Shown here: positions 10,145 through 22,306 of the stretch, piece by piece
Numbering within the stretch: position 1 is the first letter of the stretch
How the letters are laid out: each line of letters opens with the position of its first letter
DNA from: Trifolium pratense
Taxonomy: Eukaryota; Streptophyta; Magnoliopsida; Fabales; Fabaceae
Assembly: GCF_020283565.1 (NCBI RefSeq)
Contig: NC_060062.1
Location: forward strand, 32,481,164 to 32,545,163
DNA length: 64,000 nt
Direction: 5' to 3'
The notes under the pieces: model-generated
Told to the model about the DNA's origin: nothing
Seen by the model: only the letters and a program-made list of their open reading frames with translations
Databases searched by the model: none
Program-made: the position numbers and the translations under genes

Positions 10145-12030
10145 TATTCTTGGTGCTGCATTATTTTTTGGTTTGTGTGCTTCTGCATAATTAGAGTATG
10201 CCACTGCATTTCTGGTTGTTTTGCAATTATATTTTTGAAGTCTGAACACAAATCTAATATTTTGTTGTTTGGAATTGAAACAGCTTGAAGCATAAGATAA
10301 ATGTGTTTGTTGGTGAAACCATCTCTACTGGTGGTAAGGTTACTTGTCATATTCATGTATATCATGATTTTACCATCTATAATAATTGTTTTATTTCCGA
10401 TTGTTTTGCTTATTGACAAAAAACTATATTTACATGTATTCATTAATTTTTACAATATGTTCATGTTTAATTCAAGATTCATGAATGCTTCAAAATTGGG
10501 GTTTCTTTCTAGACATGGATTATAGATGGCTTGTTAACTGGATTTGTAATGTATTTGCAAATTATAAATTGGAATCCAGTGATTATTATAGATGCATCCT
10601 GTAGTTGTTGCATGAAGGTTTTGAAAATGAATGCTTATGAATAATCTTAATACTATAACTGAATATAAAATTATTTGTAGAGATGAATGCATATGAATAA
10701 CACTAAGATTGACACGGGCCTTGTAGACTTTCTCTTTATAGTTCATAATTATATTACTATTTGTAGAAACCTACTAAGTTATGATTTGTCATCCATGAGC
10801 CCAATATTTAAGTTTTAAAGCTAATTATATTACTATTTGTAGAAACCTACTAATGTCTTATATCACTACTCAAGCGGCTGCAGAGGCATTGATACTATCA
10901 ACTGGATTGTCCTTTTGAATCTTCTTATTATATTATATAGATGCAAATTTTCTCATGGTGGGTAAAATGGTATTGATTATACTTTTAGATATGAAGTAGT
11001 ATAAACATGCTATAGAATTTCAACAATTGTACCAAAATGTGCCTTGCTTTATGCTAGATTAGTATAGTTGAATCTTTTAGAATCAGTGTATTGGTAGGTT
11101 TTTTACTATTAATACAATCATTTGCATATGTTGTAGCTAGGTGAATTTCTTTGGTTTGGAGTCTATTAAGTTGGTGTATTTAATTTTTTTCTTAGATTCA
11201 TAGGTATAGTTATATTGGTATATTGGAATTTGGTACTTTCTTTTTCTTATCTTTATTGTTTTTTTTAATCTTTAATTAAACAAGGTCATTCTCATAAAAC
11301 ACCATCAAACCTCTTTGATTGTTTCTTTCAACTGATGCTTAGGTACATGGTGAAAGAAATTAGCATTTATCAGCCCTATTTGTGTAAGTCGATCACTTTC
11401 TCCATTTTCTCTCTACTCTAGACTCTGATATTTTAACTAATTATGTATGTAATGATGTGAAAAAATAGTTGAAATGACTGAATCTGAAACATGATTATAG
11501 TTTTGAATACTGAAACATGATTATAGGTGGTTGATCAATCAATATATGATTATTTGTTGATTTGTTGAATAAGTTCATTTTGAAGATTGTCACTGCTTTT
11601 TAGTTGAGTGTTAATGAGTACTTGGATATTGCTAATCATTGTCTTATATGTTTTTTCAGGCAACATAGAATTGCCAAGAGATGTTAGGCATTCCTTCTTA
11701 AGTGAGTCTAGCTGGCACTAATTAAGGATCAGATGAAGCAATATCACATACTAGGGAATATTTAGACATTATGTAATGTTTTGTATGTTTAGCCACTCTA
11801 CTAATGTTTATGTTTTAGTTTTTGAATGTTTGAGCTACTACATTAGTTTTTTCTTTGGAGTTTCAAGTACTTGAATTGAATTTTTGATGTATGGATGTTG
11901 TAATTATATGAATGAGATTAAGTTATTCATATACTCTGCATTTTAATTTTCTTACTCATGTATGGATATTGTAATGCTTATTTAATAAGATTTAAATGAA
12001 TAAAAAATGTTAAATTATTATTTAAAAAAA
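10145..12030. other. AT-rich CACTA interior without recognisable genes
   Basis: Low-complexity AT-rich sequence with intron-like character. The word AATTATATTACTATTTGTAG is repeated around 10747 and 10824. A short block at 11660-11745 after TTTTTTCAGG resembles an exon preceded by an acceptor site, but no protein could be assigned. Confidence 0.5.
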
Positions 12031-12035
12031 CAAGT

Positions 12036-12292
12036 TTGCGACGGTTTTGTAACCGTTGCAACCTCTGTTATTAAATTTACTGTTATTTAGGAAAAATCAT
12101 AGCAACAGTTTGGAACTGTTGCAAAAACAACTGCAACGGTTGTTACGACGGTTTTCAAAACTGTCGCAGAGTTCTCTAGCGACACAGAAATCAGCAACGG
12201 TTGGACAATCGTCGCAGATGTGCAATTGTGACACTTTGAACTGTCGCAAAGTGCAATTTTAACCGTCGCAAAGTACTTATTTTCTTGTAGTG
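12036..12292. repeat. Right subterminal repeats of the CACTA element
   Basis: Dense words GCGACGGTT, AACCGTTGCAA, CAACGGTTG, AACTGTCGCA and AACCGTCGCAAAG in both orientations lead into the terminal ATTTTCTTGTAGTG. They match the words at the left end, which supports the boundary call. Confidence 0.75.
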
Positions 12293-12426
12293 AATATCCT
12301 CTCTCGGGCAAGTAAAGGAAAGAAAGAGAATTCAGGGCAGAAGTCTGGGGTGGGGGGGGTCTCAAATTGATAATAAGTGCTAGTTTCCCAGTTATCTGGT
12401 AGTGGGAGGGGGGTGAAGTGTTTCTG

Positions 12427-13374
12427 ATGAAGATTATTTCATGGAATGTTAGAGGTTTGGGGGGCCTTGAAAAGAAGAGGAAGGAGGTGCGAAAGTTGGT
12501 GGGGGATCTGAAACCCTTTATTCTTTGCATCCAAGAGACGAAGTTGCAAATTTGCGACATTTTTCTTGGCACGACTCTCTAGGGTAGCTCCCCTCACGAA
12601 TTTTCTTACCGCCCTTCGGTTGGGGCATCAGGGGGACTCCTAACGTTGTGGAACTCTTCTGAGGTGGAGGTGTTGTCAACACAAAGTCGTGAGCATGTTC
12701 TGTGGTGCCATGGCCGGTTTTCCAAGACAGGGGAAGAGTTTCTCGTGGAAAATGTTTATGCGCCTTGTGATGATGGGGCTAAGCAAGGGCTGTGGGATTC
12801 TATATCGGTGCGACTCCACTCGTTGGTGGGAAAGCGGGTGTGCGTGTGTGGGGATTTTAACGCGGTCAAACACATTGATGAAAGACGGTCGGCTAGGGAT
12901 GGGTACCGTTTCTCGGATCATATTCCTTTTAATCGTTTTATTGACGATAACAGTTTGATTGATCTTCCTTTAATTGGCCGTAATTTTACCTGGTTCAAAG
13001 GGGATGGTCTTTCGATGAGCCGTCTTGATAGGTTTCTTCTCTCTGAGGAGTGGTGTCTGGCTTGGCCTAATTGCAAGCAAGTGGCCAGGTTGAGGGGGCT
13101 ATCCGACCATTGCCCCCTGGTCCTGTCTGCGAATGAGGAAGATTGGGGACCTCGACCATCGAGAATGCTTAAGTGCTGGAATGATATACCTGGTTACAAC
13201 ATGTTTGTTAGAGATAAGTGGAAATCGTTTCAGGTTGATGGATGGGGTGGTTATGTGCTCAAGGAAAAGTTTAAGATGATTAAGGCGGCCCTGAAAGAGT
13301 GGCATACAACTCATGTTCAGAATCTCCCGAGCCGCATCGAGACTTTGAAAGTCAGGCTTTCGGCCCTCGTTTGA
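12427..13374 (+). pseudogene. LINE ORF2, endonuclease domain (broken)
   Basis: ORF2 starts at ATG 12427 with MKIISWNVRGLG, the APE-type endonuclease opening; this domain would nick target DNA to prime reverse transcription. Downstream motifs are CIQETK, CGDFNAV (12850), SRLDRFL (13018) and LSDHCPL (13100). A TAG at 12580-12582 interrupts the frame where a Trp would be expected. The frame then stays open to a TGA at 13374, after which the coding frame shifts. The tail around 13340-13375 seems to have lost part of the linker between endonuclease and RT. Confidence 0.85.
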
Positions 13375-14200
13375 TATTCACTCGCTTTCTAGGTTGCATG
13401 CCAGTAATAGTTGGCAACAATCTCGCGCGTTGTGGCTCAAGGAAGGAGATGCTAATTCAAAGTATTTTCATTCGGTCTTGACAAGCCGCCGTCGTAGGAA
13501 TGCTTTGTCTGTTATTCAGGTTGATGGTGTTACTTTGGAGGGGGTGATCCCTATTAGGCAGGCTGTGTTTTCACATTTTGAATCTCACTTTAAGGCTCCT
13601 ATTGTGGAGAGGCCTGAGGTTGATGACCTTCAATTTAAGAGATTGAACCAGGTGGAGATTGGTGGCTTGACCAAACCTTTTACGGAGGCAGAAGTGAAAT
13701 TAGCTGTGTGGGATTGCGATAGTTATAAAAGTCCAGGCCCTGATGGAATTAATTTTGGTTTTATTAAAGATTTCTGGGCTGAACTTCGGGGCGACGTGAT
13801 GCATTTTCTTTGCGATTTCCATCGGAATGGCAGGCTGACTAAAGGTATTAACTCCACTTTCATTGCTCTGATTCCCAAAACGGATAGTCCCCAACGGCTG
13901 AATGACTTTCGACCCATTTCGCTTGTGGGAAGCCTCTATTAAATTCTGGCGAAGGTTCTAGCGAATAGGTTGCGGCATGTGATTGGTAGTGTAATCTCTG
14001 AGTCCCAGACCGCGTTCGTGAAAAACAGACAAATCCTTGATGGTATTCTTATTGCAAATGAGGTGGTGGATGAGGCGCGGAAAGCTAAAAAGGACCTTAT
14101 GTTGTTCAAGGTTGATTTTGAGAAAGCTTATGATTCGGTGGATTGGGGGTATCTGGATGATGTCATGGGGAGAATGGCTTTTCCAACATTGTGGCGTAAG
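13375..14200 (+). pseudogene. LINE ORF2, N-terminal half of reverse transcriptase (broken)
   Basis: In a different frame from the endonuclease part. Seen in order: LWLKEGDANSKYFH (13431), SPGPDGINFGF (13730), FIALIPKT (13860), DFRPISLVGSLY and then an in-frame TAA (13940-13942), AFVKNRQILDGI (14010) and FKVDFEKAYDSVDW (14105), which carries the first catalytic Asp. The sequence ends at LWRK (14200), where the Sirevirus-like array begins. The FADD-containing half continues at 34736. Confidence 0.87.
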
Positions 14201-15699
14201 TGTTGAAGCAAAATCCTTTTTGATATGTGTTTTAATGACAACAAACCTTATGGAATAAATGTTAAGTTTTATGAATGGTGATCTACTGATGGTTGCACTT
14301 GAGTTTTTGTTCAAAGACAGATAATGACAAAAGTGGACGAGCTAGAGGCCGCTCACATCAACAAGTGCATTTTATATACTCAAACAATGAAAGAATTGGA
14401 GTATCATCAGATAATTACAACAATAGTATCACAAGCTTCATGAAGATTTTTAAAGACTGTTGTTTGAATCATACGAGGATTCATTGAACGTTCAAGCAAG
14501 AAAGTGAACTTCATGGTTAATAGTCTTCATCTTCACCACAAGGTTTACAATGGGAATTAAATATTCAAGGAAGATTAAGAGAATCGTAGTTGAAGAATCA
14601 AGATGGAAAAACCAGCATCACAAGCTACAAATTAAAAGAATATATTTGATGTTGTGTGACAAAACTTACATTGAGTTTTGTACTACATGCTTTGAAGAAT
14701 TACAATTGCAATTAATGTCAAAAGGAATGATGCATGTACGAAAGATCGTCAAAAGCTACTCAAAGTATCATCCTACCAAAGCTTGTCAAGATGACAATGT
14801 TTGAGAATAATCTTCCACGATGTTTTCAAAAGAGCTTATGCACAATGCATAAAAGTTCAATCATTCTCAATGATGAGTACACTCACGCCTCCACTAAATA
14901 ATCTTAAAGATACTCATTGAACAAACAACAATGTGTGCAAAACTTCAAAGAGGAATTATGGGAAGTTTGCAACAACAAAAGAATTCAAAGTTGATTGACC
15001 AAAGAAGATATTATCTTCTCATAAAGAAAAGAAATATTATCAACTCTTATGAAACAATGTTCTCATCATGAACATGTTTATTTTCCTCAAGAGCATTCAT
15101 ATCAGTTCAGCACAATTACAAGAATCAACTTTGAAGAAGAAATCATTTCAAAGGTTGAATTATTTATAAGTCAGTAGAACGTTCTCAGAACGGTCTCCCA
15201 AGTTTGCGTGTTCAAGGATAATCACTTTTCATAAGTCAACTTGGTACAAGACAAGAATGAACTTTTATATGAGAGTTATTCCAAGGATCATAGCAGTGGA
15301 ATAAATCATATAAGGCAACGAATGAATTATGACTATAGAACATTCTCTTGTTGTCATATTCAAGGAGTTACATGAACATATCTCTTGCCAAGGTTTATGA
15401 TTCCCTCATGGACAACTGGTGCTGTTATTTAGACCAATGAAAATGCAGCAACAAAGAGTACATACAGCTTGCAAAGAAGCTTCAATACTAATCCAAGTAC
15501 AAGAGTATGACAAGGGTGGCTACATTCTTCCATAAAAGAATAATTCCTTTACTATTCATGTGTCCTTTGAAGGACAAGTGAACAGTTGCTACTCTATGCC
15601 TTTATTGAGTGTTTACAGCTGTTTGACAACTTGCAACAGCTCTTTAAGCACATGGGGATTATCTACACCAGTACAGAGAATGATCTCCAGAATTCTGGA

Positions 15700-16064
15700 G
15701 AATGGTCTCCCAGATTTTTGCACTTATGTGGCAATCTTATCCAAAGCATCCCAATCTTATTTCCACACATGGGGAATATATTTGCAACGGATATATGTCA
15801 GAAACAACTCATTTACAGTTGGCAAAATGAATATCTCTGTCATCTAGTACTATGTCACAGTCAGAGACCATCGGAAGAATGATCTCCCAGATTTTTGCAC
15901 TTATGTGGCAATCTTATCCAAAGGCATCCCAATCTGATTTCCACACATGGGGAATATGTTTGCAACGGATATATACTCAGAAACAACTCATTGACAGTTG
16001 GCTAAAGAATATTTCTGCCATCAAGTACAATGTGACAGTCAGAGACCATCGGAAGAATGATCTC
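15700..16064. repeat. 177/178-bp tandem repeat in the A LTR
   Basis: Two consecutive units start GAATG-TCTCCCAGATTTTTG, at about 15700 and 15877, and a third unit start is visible at 16055. The same structure occurs in the second LTR (about 31875-32239). It was therefore present before the array formed. Confidence 0.88.
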
Positions 16065-16177
16065 CTGAAGCATCTAAAGGACAAATTCACATGGACTGTT
16101 TTGTTTCTCTCACAACAGCTATTTCTATACTCTCAACGGTTATAATTGATGTTCAAACTACAGAGGGACATCTTCAT

Positions 16178-16187
16178 CTATAAATAG
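16178..16187 (+). promoter_or_regulatory. Candidate TATA box of the A LTR
   Basis: CTATAAATAG lies about 870 bp from the LTR end, the right kind of place for the U3/R border. The identical box in the second LTR is at 32353-32362. Confidence 0.6.
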
Positions 16188-16854
16188 CATGGTTGGTTGC
16201 ACAAGAAGAGCAAGAGTTCAAGCTACAAATCATCAAACACTTGTTTTTGTCTACAAGTCATTCTCATATATACTTCTGGTATATTGGGTGTTTTTATTTG
16301 CTTCTCAAACTAACCTTTGAGTTTCTACAAAGCAAATATTTCAAGAGACCACTTTGCTACACAACTCACTTTTAAGTGATTGTATCTTTGTCTCTTCTTT
16401 TTCACTCATACTCCAAGCTCTCTATAAATCTAGGATCATATTCAGTAGAGTATTTTGAGTGTATTTCATTGTAAGCTTCACAACCGGTTAGGTGTGATTA
16501 AAAGCTTAGATCCAAGAAACCATTGATAAATCATTAGGATTTTCTCAAGTCAATTGGGTATAATTGATTGAGGTTACCTTGTAAAGGTAGATTAGCTGGA
16601 TATAGCTGGATACTTTGTGATCTTGGTTTTAGATCATAAAGGGTCTTTGATCTGGGCTTAGATCAAAGGGAAGTTTCTGTAATCTGGATCTAGATTATAG
16701 TGGAAAACTCACAGGCGTGGGGACTGGACTAGCCCAGGATTCGGGTGAACCAGTATAAATTTTGTGTGTGAATCTCTCTTACCTTTAACTATTTATTTTC
16801 TGTAAACACACATCACACAAACCACTTAATTTACATTCACTTTGAATTCTCACA

Positions 16855-16923
16855 CAGCAGAGAACATTCTCCAAACATAGCAGAGAACGTTCTCCGAACA
16901 CAGCAGAGAACATTCTCTGAACA
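16855..16923. repeat. Three 23-bp units with GAACrTTC palindromes
   Basis: Units of 23 bp contain AGCAGAGAAC followed by ATTCTC or GTTCTC. The middle one holds the perfect 12-bp palindrome GAGAACGTTCTC (16883-16894). GAAnnTTC is the core of a heat shock element, but here it lies downstream of the TATA box. The same array is at about 33059-33127. Confidence 0.8.
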
Positions 16924-17053
16924 AGCTGTTTTATATTTAACTAACATTTATCCAAGTATACACTTGAGATCAATTCTGTAGTGCAGGATTAAATTTTTAA
17001 AAGGGTCACAATTCAAACCCCCCCTTTCTTGTGACTATTTCTTCCACTTCAAT

Positions 17054-17065
17054 TGGTATCAGAGC
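17054..17065 (+). other. Primer binding site of element A, first copy
   Basis: TGGTATCAGAGC, complementary to initiator tRNA-Met, two bases (AT) after the LTR end. The second copy is at 33258-33269. Confidence 0.9.
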
Positions 17066-17103
17066 ACTGCCTCTAAGGTTTGAACACTTAACAGTGTCAG
17101 AGG

Positions 17104-18127
17104 AAAAGATTCGGGAAGAAGTGATGTCAAAACCTGCAAATCAAAGTACATGTCCTAAATGCAAAAAGAATGGACAAAACAAGAAAGTGCAAAGAAAGCT
17201 TGCTTCCAAGAAGAAATCCGCGATGGCTTCAAAAGGTGACTTTGATGATTCAAAAACAGAGGAAAAAGAAAGCACGTGTCTAATGGTAAATGAAGAGGTA
17301 ACAAATTCTAAACCTTGCTTTTTATGTATAGAAAGAAATGTTGAATTTGATAGTCTTCTAAAAGACTCAAACTGTTTATCTAAAAAATGTACATTTTTAG
17401 AAAATCAATTGTTTGAGATAAAGAAAGAAAATCAACTGTTTATCTAAAAAATGTACTACAAATCTTGAATGATAAATATTTTAAAATTATTCAAGAATTG
17501 CAATACTCTCATTTGAAAATTTTTGAACAACAAAATATTAGTAATGAGAAACAATTCACAAATCAACTTCCAGAATGTTCTAAAATCCATGAAGAGATTG
17601 TTGTTTTGAAAGAAAATGTTTTAGAATTGAAAAATGACACAACAAGGTTTATAAATTCTATAGGAACTTTTCAAAACATAAAGGAATTACAAGTAGTAAC
17701 TTTTGGAAAAACTAGTTTAGGTTGTAGAACTTTTCAAAAACAAAAGCCATGTGAAAATTTTATTGCTCATCATAAAGATCAAAAAATACAAAGATACAAA
17801 TGCTCTTATTGTTGGAAATATGGTCATATTGAATCCTTTTGTTTTAAGAAAAAAAAAAAACTCAAAAGAAAAGAACATTCTCAGAACATTCTACAAAGAC
17901 ATTCTTTCTCCAAAACTTCCTATAAGAGATCAACTTATCATCATAAGAAGAAATCTTATAAGAGGAATAACACTAACCTCCAAGGACCCAAATCATTATG
18001 GGTACCAAAATCATTACTAACTTGTGTTGCAGGAATGTTTTCAAGTAATCAAGAAAAAGCTTTGAAGCTTGAAAAAGTAATACTCAATGAGTATGACTTT
18101 AGAAAGACAATATTTCCTCATATTTAA
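17104..18127 (+). pseudogene. gag: Gag remnant of element A, first copy
   Basis: Two open stretches (to a stop at 17447, and 17465-18127) hold the C-terminal part of a copia Gag: a Lys-rich region, a PCFLC motif, coiled-coil-like sequence, and the CCHC knuckle CSYCWKYGHIESFC (17801-17842). GPKSLWVPKSLL follows, a phrase common in Sirevirus Gag-Pol. The N-terminal capsid domain (UBN2/DUF4219) that should follow the primer binding site is missing, although only about 50 bp separate the site from the surviving sequence. A functional Gag cannot be made. Confidence 0.78.
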
Positions 18128-21100
18128 TGGTGAATCTGCAACCTTTGGAATCATTGACCAAAATCAAACCAAAGGTACATGTATCACTAGTAAAAAATTT
18201 TTTTTTGCATATATTAAGGACGATTGATATGGTTAAAAGTCAAAACATAACTTCTTTACATTTTATCAAAATTAAAATTGAAGTTATTTCACATTCATTC
18301 TTCTGATCATGATCTTTCTTTTAAAATCTTTGTTTACATACTTAGATGAATTTTAAAACCAAATCATGTTTTCATGTGTTTTGAAAAAGACAAACGATTT
18401 TGGCATAAAAAGAGTTTGTCAAGTAAGTATGAAAACTATAGCAAATTTATCCAAATTTGGTCTAGTAAGATATTTCAAAAAACTGATTGAGAAAATGATT
18501 AAGTTTATGAAACTTGTATTTATTATGACAAGAATAGTGTTCATTTTCAAAAATATTTTTTCAACCATAATTTCTTGAAACTACTTCATACTGATTTATT
18601 TTGTTTTTTCAAAACTACAAGTCTTATGACTTTGTAATACTTGAGAATTTATTCAAAGATTCACTTGGAATTTATTTTTAACGCATAAGAGTGATGTTTT
18701 CTATGCCTTTTGAGCTCTTTGAAAAATGATTCAAATTTTAATCTCAAAAGTCATTTTGTATAAGTAGTGATCATGAGGAGATTTTGAAAAACTTTCTTTC
18801 AAAACATGTTTTGATCAAAATAAGTATTTCACTTTATTTTTCTTGCTTTAAAACTCTCCAAAAGTATAGTTGTTATATAGAAAAATTAATTGATTGAAAT
18901 ATTTTTAATCTAGAGTTGAAAAACACTTTTGAAAGAAACCCTAGATATTGCATGCTATGTTTTTGAATCATGTTTCTATCTTTAGTAAAATCTATGCCAT
19001 TTTGAAAAATATAGAAATTCAATCATATCATCATTTTATATTTTTGATGTAATTATTATTTTTAACATAGTAAAGAAAACATTGAGAAAATTGTTTTAAC
19101 ATAACAAAAGCATAGTTTTAGGGATACTACCCTCTTTACATTCACTAAAGATTATAGAATATACAATCTCAAAACTCATATTTGAAAAAAGCATGCATAT
19201 CATTTTTGATGAGTCTAACAATAAGAGAAGACATGATAATGGTGTTAATAATGAACAACAATGACAAGATATCATAAATATCATATCTCCATATTATAAG
19301 AACCTTCTCCATTGGAAATGGTATTGGTACACCACTTTGAAATTTTGAAGAAATTATTTAATCATGAAGATGTTTAATGCTTTTGGTACTTAAATGAAAA
19401 AATCTTTCTCGTCAACTCTCAAGAAGGAAATGATCAAATCTTGCATTATCTTTGACTTTGAAAATGTTTTTCATATAAAAAGGAGAAGTTTTTGAAAAAG
19501 AAAGTAACTTGAATGAGTTACTTGAAGTTGTGTTCCAGCAGATCATTCTAAGAATGTTCTCCCTGCCAAAACAAAGAAGTTTTACTTGAAGATAACCAAT
19601 TTCATTCATACCCTTCTTTTACCTTTGCACCTCATTGATTTTACCATTGACATTAATCTTGGATTAATCTCTTTTCAAATCGTTGCTATGAAATTTGAAG
19701 GTTTTACTTTTACAACCAACCCGATTAACCAATCACTCTTTTCACCATTGGTGAATTCTACCCAAGGATCTTTAGAATCTTTTTTTTAGTTTTGAACTTT
19801 TAAGGAATTGGTTAAAAACACTATTGATGGAATGAGAACTAAATCTTCTTTTGAATAAAGTAAAAGATGAATATACATATGGATGTCATTCTTGAAAAAT
19901 CACAACGTTTTTAAGGAAAATCAAATGGTGATGAAATCACAATATTTCTGGCTACAACATTGTGTCATGAGTAAAAGTTAATGTCCTAGTCATCCATATT
20001 ACCTAAAGTTACTCTACAAGGATGATATTTCTTAGAGAATATCTAAGAGGATGAATTTACTCAACATTGGAGAATGCATCAAAGGATAAATTTTCTCTAC
20101 TCAATCATCAATCAAGTGTCCTCTATTTACAATGATGAGCATATGGTGGAATTACAAAATAATTAAAGATTCTCTCATTCTTGAATCTCACTTGAGGAAA
20201 TCCATCTAATGAGGTACACTTCTGAATTTTATAACATTTGCATCATAATAAGCTTGAATATCTTTATGCAATGTTAGTATGTGATTGATTGGATAATCTT
20301 GAAATCTAGAATGCATTATGAATGTTCTCCATGCAATTATATGACTTTAAAACTTAAATGACATATCATTTTGTTTGTGTCATCATGACTTGTATATATT
20401 CTAATTCCATAACTTTAATGCAATATATTTTGCAATCTTTGATCTTACATTTTTCTCATGATTTTTGTTCATACAAGAATAATAATCTCTTTCAAAATAT
20501 CATGCTAAGTGTGAAAAGAATAAACATCTTTTGTGCAAATTTGCCTTTTTACACCTTTGTAATGATTCTTTCAAATATCCTCAAATTACTTTATCAAATG
20601 TTGTTTTATTGGTTTTGATTTTCAACATAAGTTTTTCTCACACATTTCACAATGGTCAATTTATTTTATCATGCCATAAACCAATTGAAATAACACTTGT
20701 CTTAATTCATTTTTTAACGTTCTTGTTGAAAATGTTTTAAAAAAAAAATTTGGTGCATTGATTACATTGTTGATTAATATTTTTTTTTAAGTGCAAGGCA
20801 TGTTATGTGCTTAATGAAAACTTTTTCTTAATGATCAATGAATAATTTTTGGAGTTAGTCTCTTAATTATCCTTCATGATAGGCCAAACATTTTAAAACA
20901 AGAAAAATGACAAAAACTCATGATTTTGATAATCAATTGTATATGTCATATTTCGTTATTACATAAGCTTGACTTATAGTACTCCTTCTATGAAAAATAT
21001 TATTTCTACAAGTCTTATGTATGAACACTTATCTCAATATAAAGCTTTGGATGAAACCATTTTTGTTACACATCTTGATTTATATATATATATTTTGCTT

Positions 21101-22100
21101 GATGCAAGTGTAACTTATTGAATATGGTTTTCAAAAAATTGAGACTTTGATATGGCTTTATCTAAAGATCATTCTTCAATGATTTTAAATGAATATCCAT
21201 TTTTTGTTGGATTTTTCTTTGAAGGATTTTAACAAAAGACCAAATGACCGGTCTTCATGAGAATAACTTATGTTTCTACTCTCCATAAGATTACAATTTG
21301 GTCTAAGAAGAAAAATTGTTATACATTATCTTTTTAAACTCACAATTGACTCTTTCTTAACATCAAAGTGTTGATTTTAATGTTTGATCATATTTCTAGA
21401 CTTGTGTGTTATGTTGTCAAAATTGACACGTGAACAAACTTTTTTTACAAATGATCATTCTTTCAATATTTTGCTTTGAAAAAGAATCATCTTCAATGTG
21501 AGAATATTTGAAAAAGAGAGAAATCGTTTTTGACATGTTTTCAATATTACTCTGATTTCACAGCTTCCTAATATGCGTCATTTTCTTTCTAATTTTAAAA
21601 GTTCATGGACAATTTTCAAATAATCTTTTATTCTTTAAATAACTACAACATAATCTTGTTCATCATTTTTAGAATAATCATGTTTTAAAGGAAATGTTAC
21701 CTCTACCCAAGAAATTGAAACATTTGGAGAATATCTATCTCATAAAACTTAGGGGGAGTTTTCTAAATTTTAAAATGTGTGTTTCTTTACAACTTTCATT
21801 GTCATTAAGATCAAAACCACTTTTTCTAAAAATCGAGAATGTATAGCATCTATTTTTTTAAAAAAAAAAATCAATTGCTTGCATGTGTTTACATATAATA
21901 TAATCATTATTCATGTTATGATTGAAATATTGATTGAAAAAATTATTAATCATCGTACATGATATGTGCTTTAATGCTTAAATGCAAACTTGATAAGTTT
22001 GATATGTGAAAGAACTTCCCAATTATCTGATTTCTATATGCAATATATTCTTACTTTTGATCTCTATCATTGCACTTCAAATTTCATACTATTTTTAATA
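18128..22100 (+). pseudogene. Decayed pol region of element A
   Basis: AT-rich and full of stops. Traces of copia pol order remain: a GAG-pre-integrase-like KRVCQVSMKTIANLSKFG (18405-18455), an integrase-like stretch with a SDHEE-like motif near 18765, and an HIIFDES phrase near 19200. No reverse transcriptase motif was found. The region decayed much more than the LTRs around it, so the element must have been copied in this defective state. Confidence 0.6.
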
Positions 22101-22262
22101 CTTTTTGATAGATGACAAAAGGGGGAGAGATATATATGATGGGAGAGAAATGTGAGATGGAACTAATCAATGAAGAATGTTATGAATTAACCTCTTGCAT
22201 GTATTTAGGGGGAGTTTAATTAGAATGATAAACATTAAACTCTTGCATGTGTTTAGGGGGAG
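21751..22262 (+). repeat. Series of polypurine-tract-like motifs in element A
   Basis: AGGGGGAG occurs at 21751-21758, 22207-22214 and 22255-22262. AAAAGGGGGAGAGA lies at 22117-22130. The copy used for the 3' LTR, AAAAAGGGGGAGAT, is at 30362-30375. The last two upstream copies sit in a roughly 48-bp duplicated unit (CTCTTGCATGT-TTTAGGGGGAG). Multiple tracts upstream of the 3' LTR are known from Sireviruses. Confidence 0.72.
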
Positions 22263-22306
22263 CTTAATTGCATATCTATGAACATTCTTGCATTTGTTAT
22301 TATATC

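Larger units (their letters stand above)
7484..12292. mobile_element. CACTA (En/Spm-type) DNA transposon, non-autonomous
   Basis: The left end is CACTACAAGAAAAT at 7484 and the right end is its inverse, ATTTTCTTGTAGTG, at 12292. Both are flanked by AAT (7481-7483 and 12293-12295), the 3-bp target duplication typical of CACTA elements. LINE ORF1 ends 50 bp to the left and LINE ORF2 starts 130 bp to the right, so the element landed in the spacer between them. No transposase frame is recognisable in its 4.8 kb. It holds gene-like sequence, a LINE fragment and a solo LTR instead. Confidence 0.9.
14201..17051 (+). repeat. LTR of element A, first copy
   Basis: A 2851-bp LTR starting TGTTGAAGCA and ending CCACTTCA, two bases before the primer binding site. 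It contains a perfect 18-bp palindrome at 15684-15701, a 177-bp tandem repeat at 15700-16064, a TATA box at 16178 and a 23-bp triple repeat at 16855-16923. Relative to the second copy it lacks 29 bp near 16258. The lost segment is bounded by the microhomology TCA, which suggests slippage or end joining. Confidence 0.85.

Noticed and set aside
15560..16145. Frames of 95-98 codons in the A LTR, repeated at 31735-32320
   Set aside because: They fall in the 177-bp tandem repeat and TATA-upstream part of an LTR; no known protein and no codon structure.
14201..17051. Reading the first A copy as a lone 4.3-kb LTR matching 30376-34735
   Set aside because: The shared block includes a primer binding site and gag, so the LTR ends at 17051 and the rest is internal sequence.
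18180..22100. A possible new gene in the long region between gag of A and element B
   Set aside because: Only short frames exist, and traces of copia integrase order explain the region as decayed pol.
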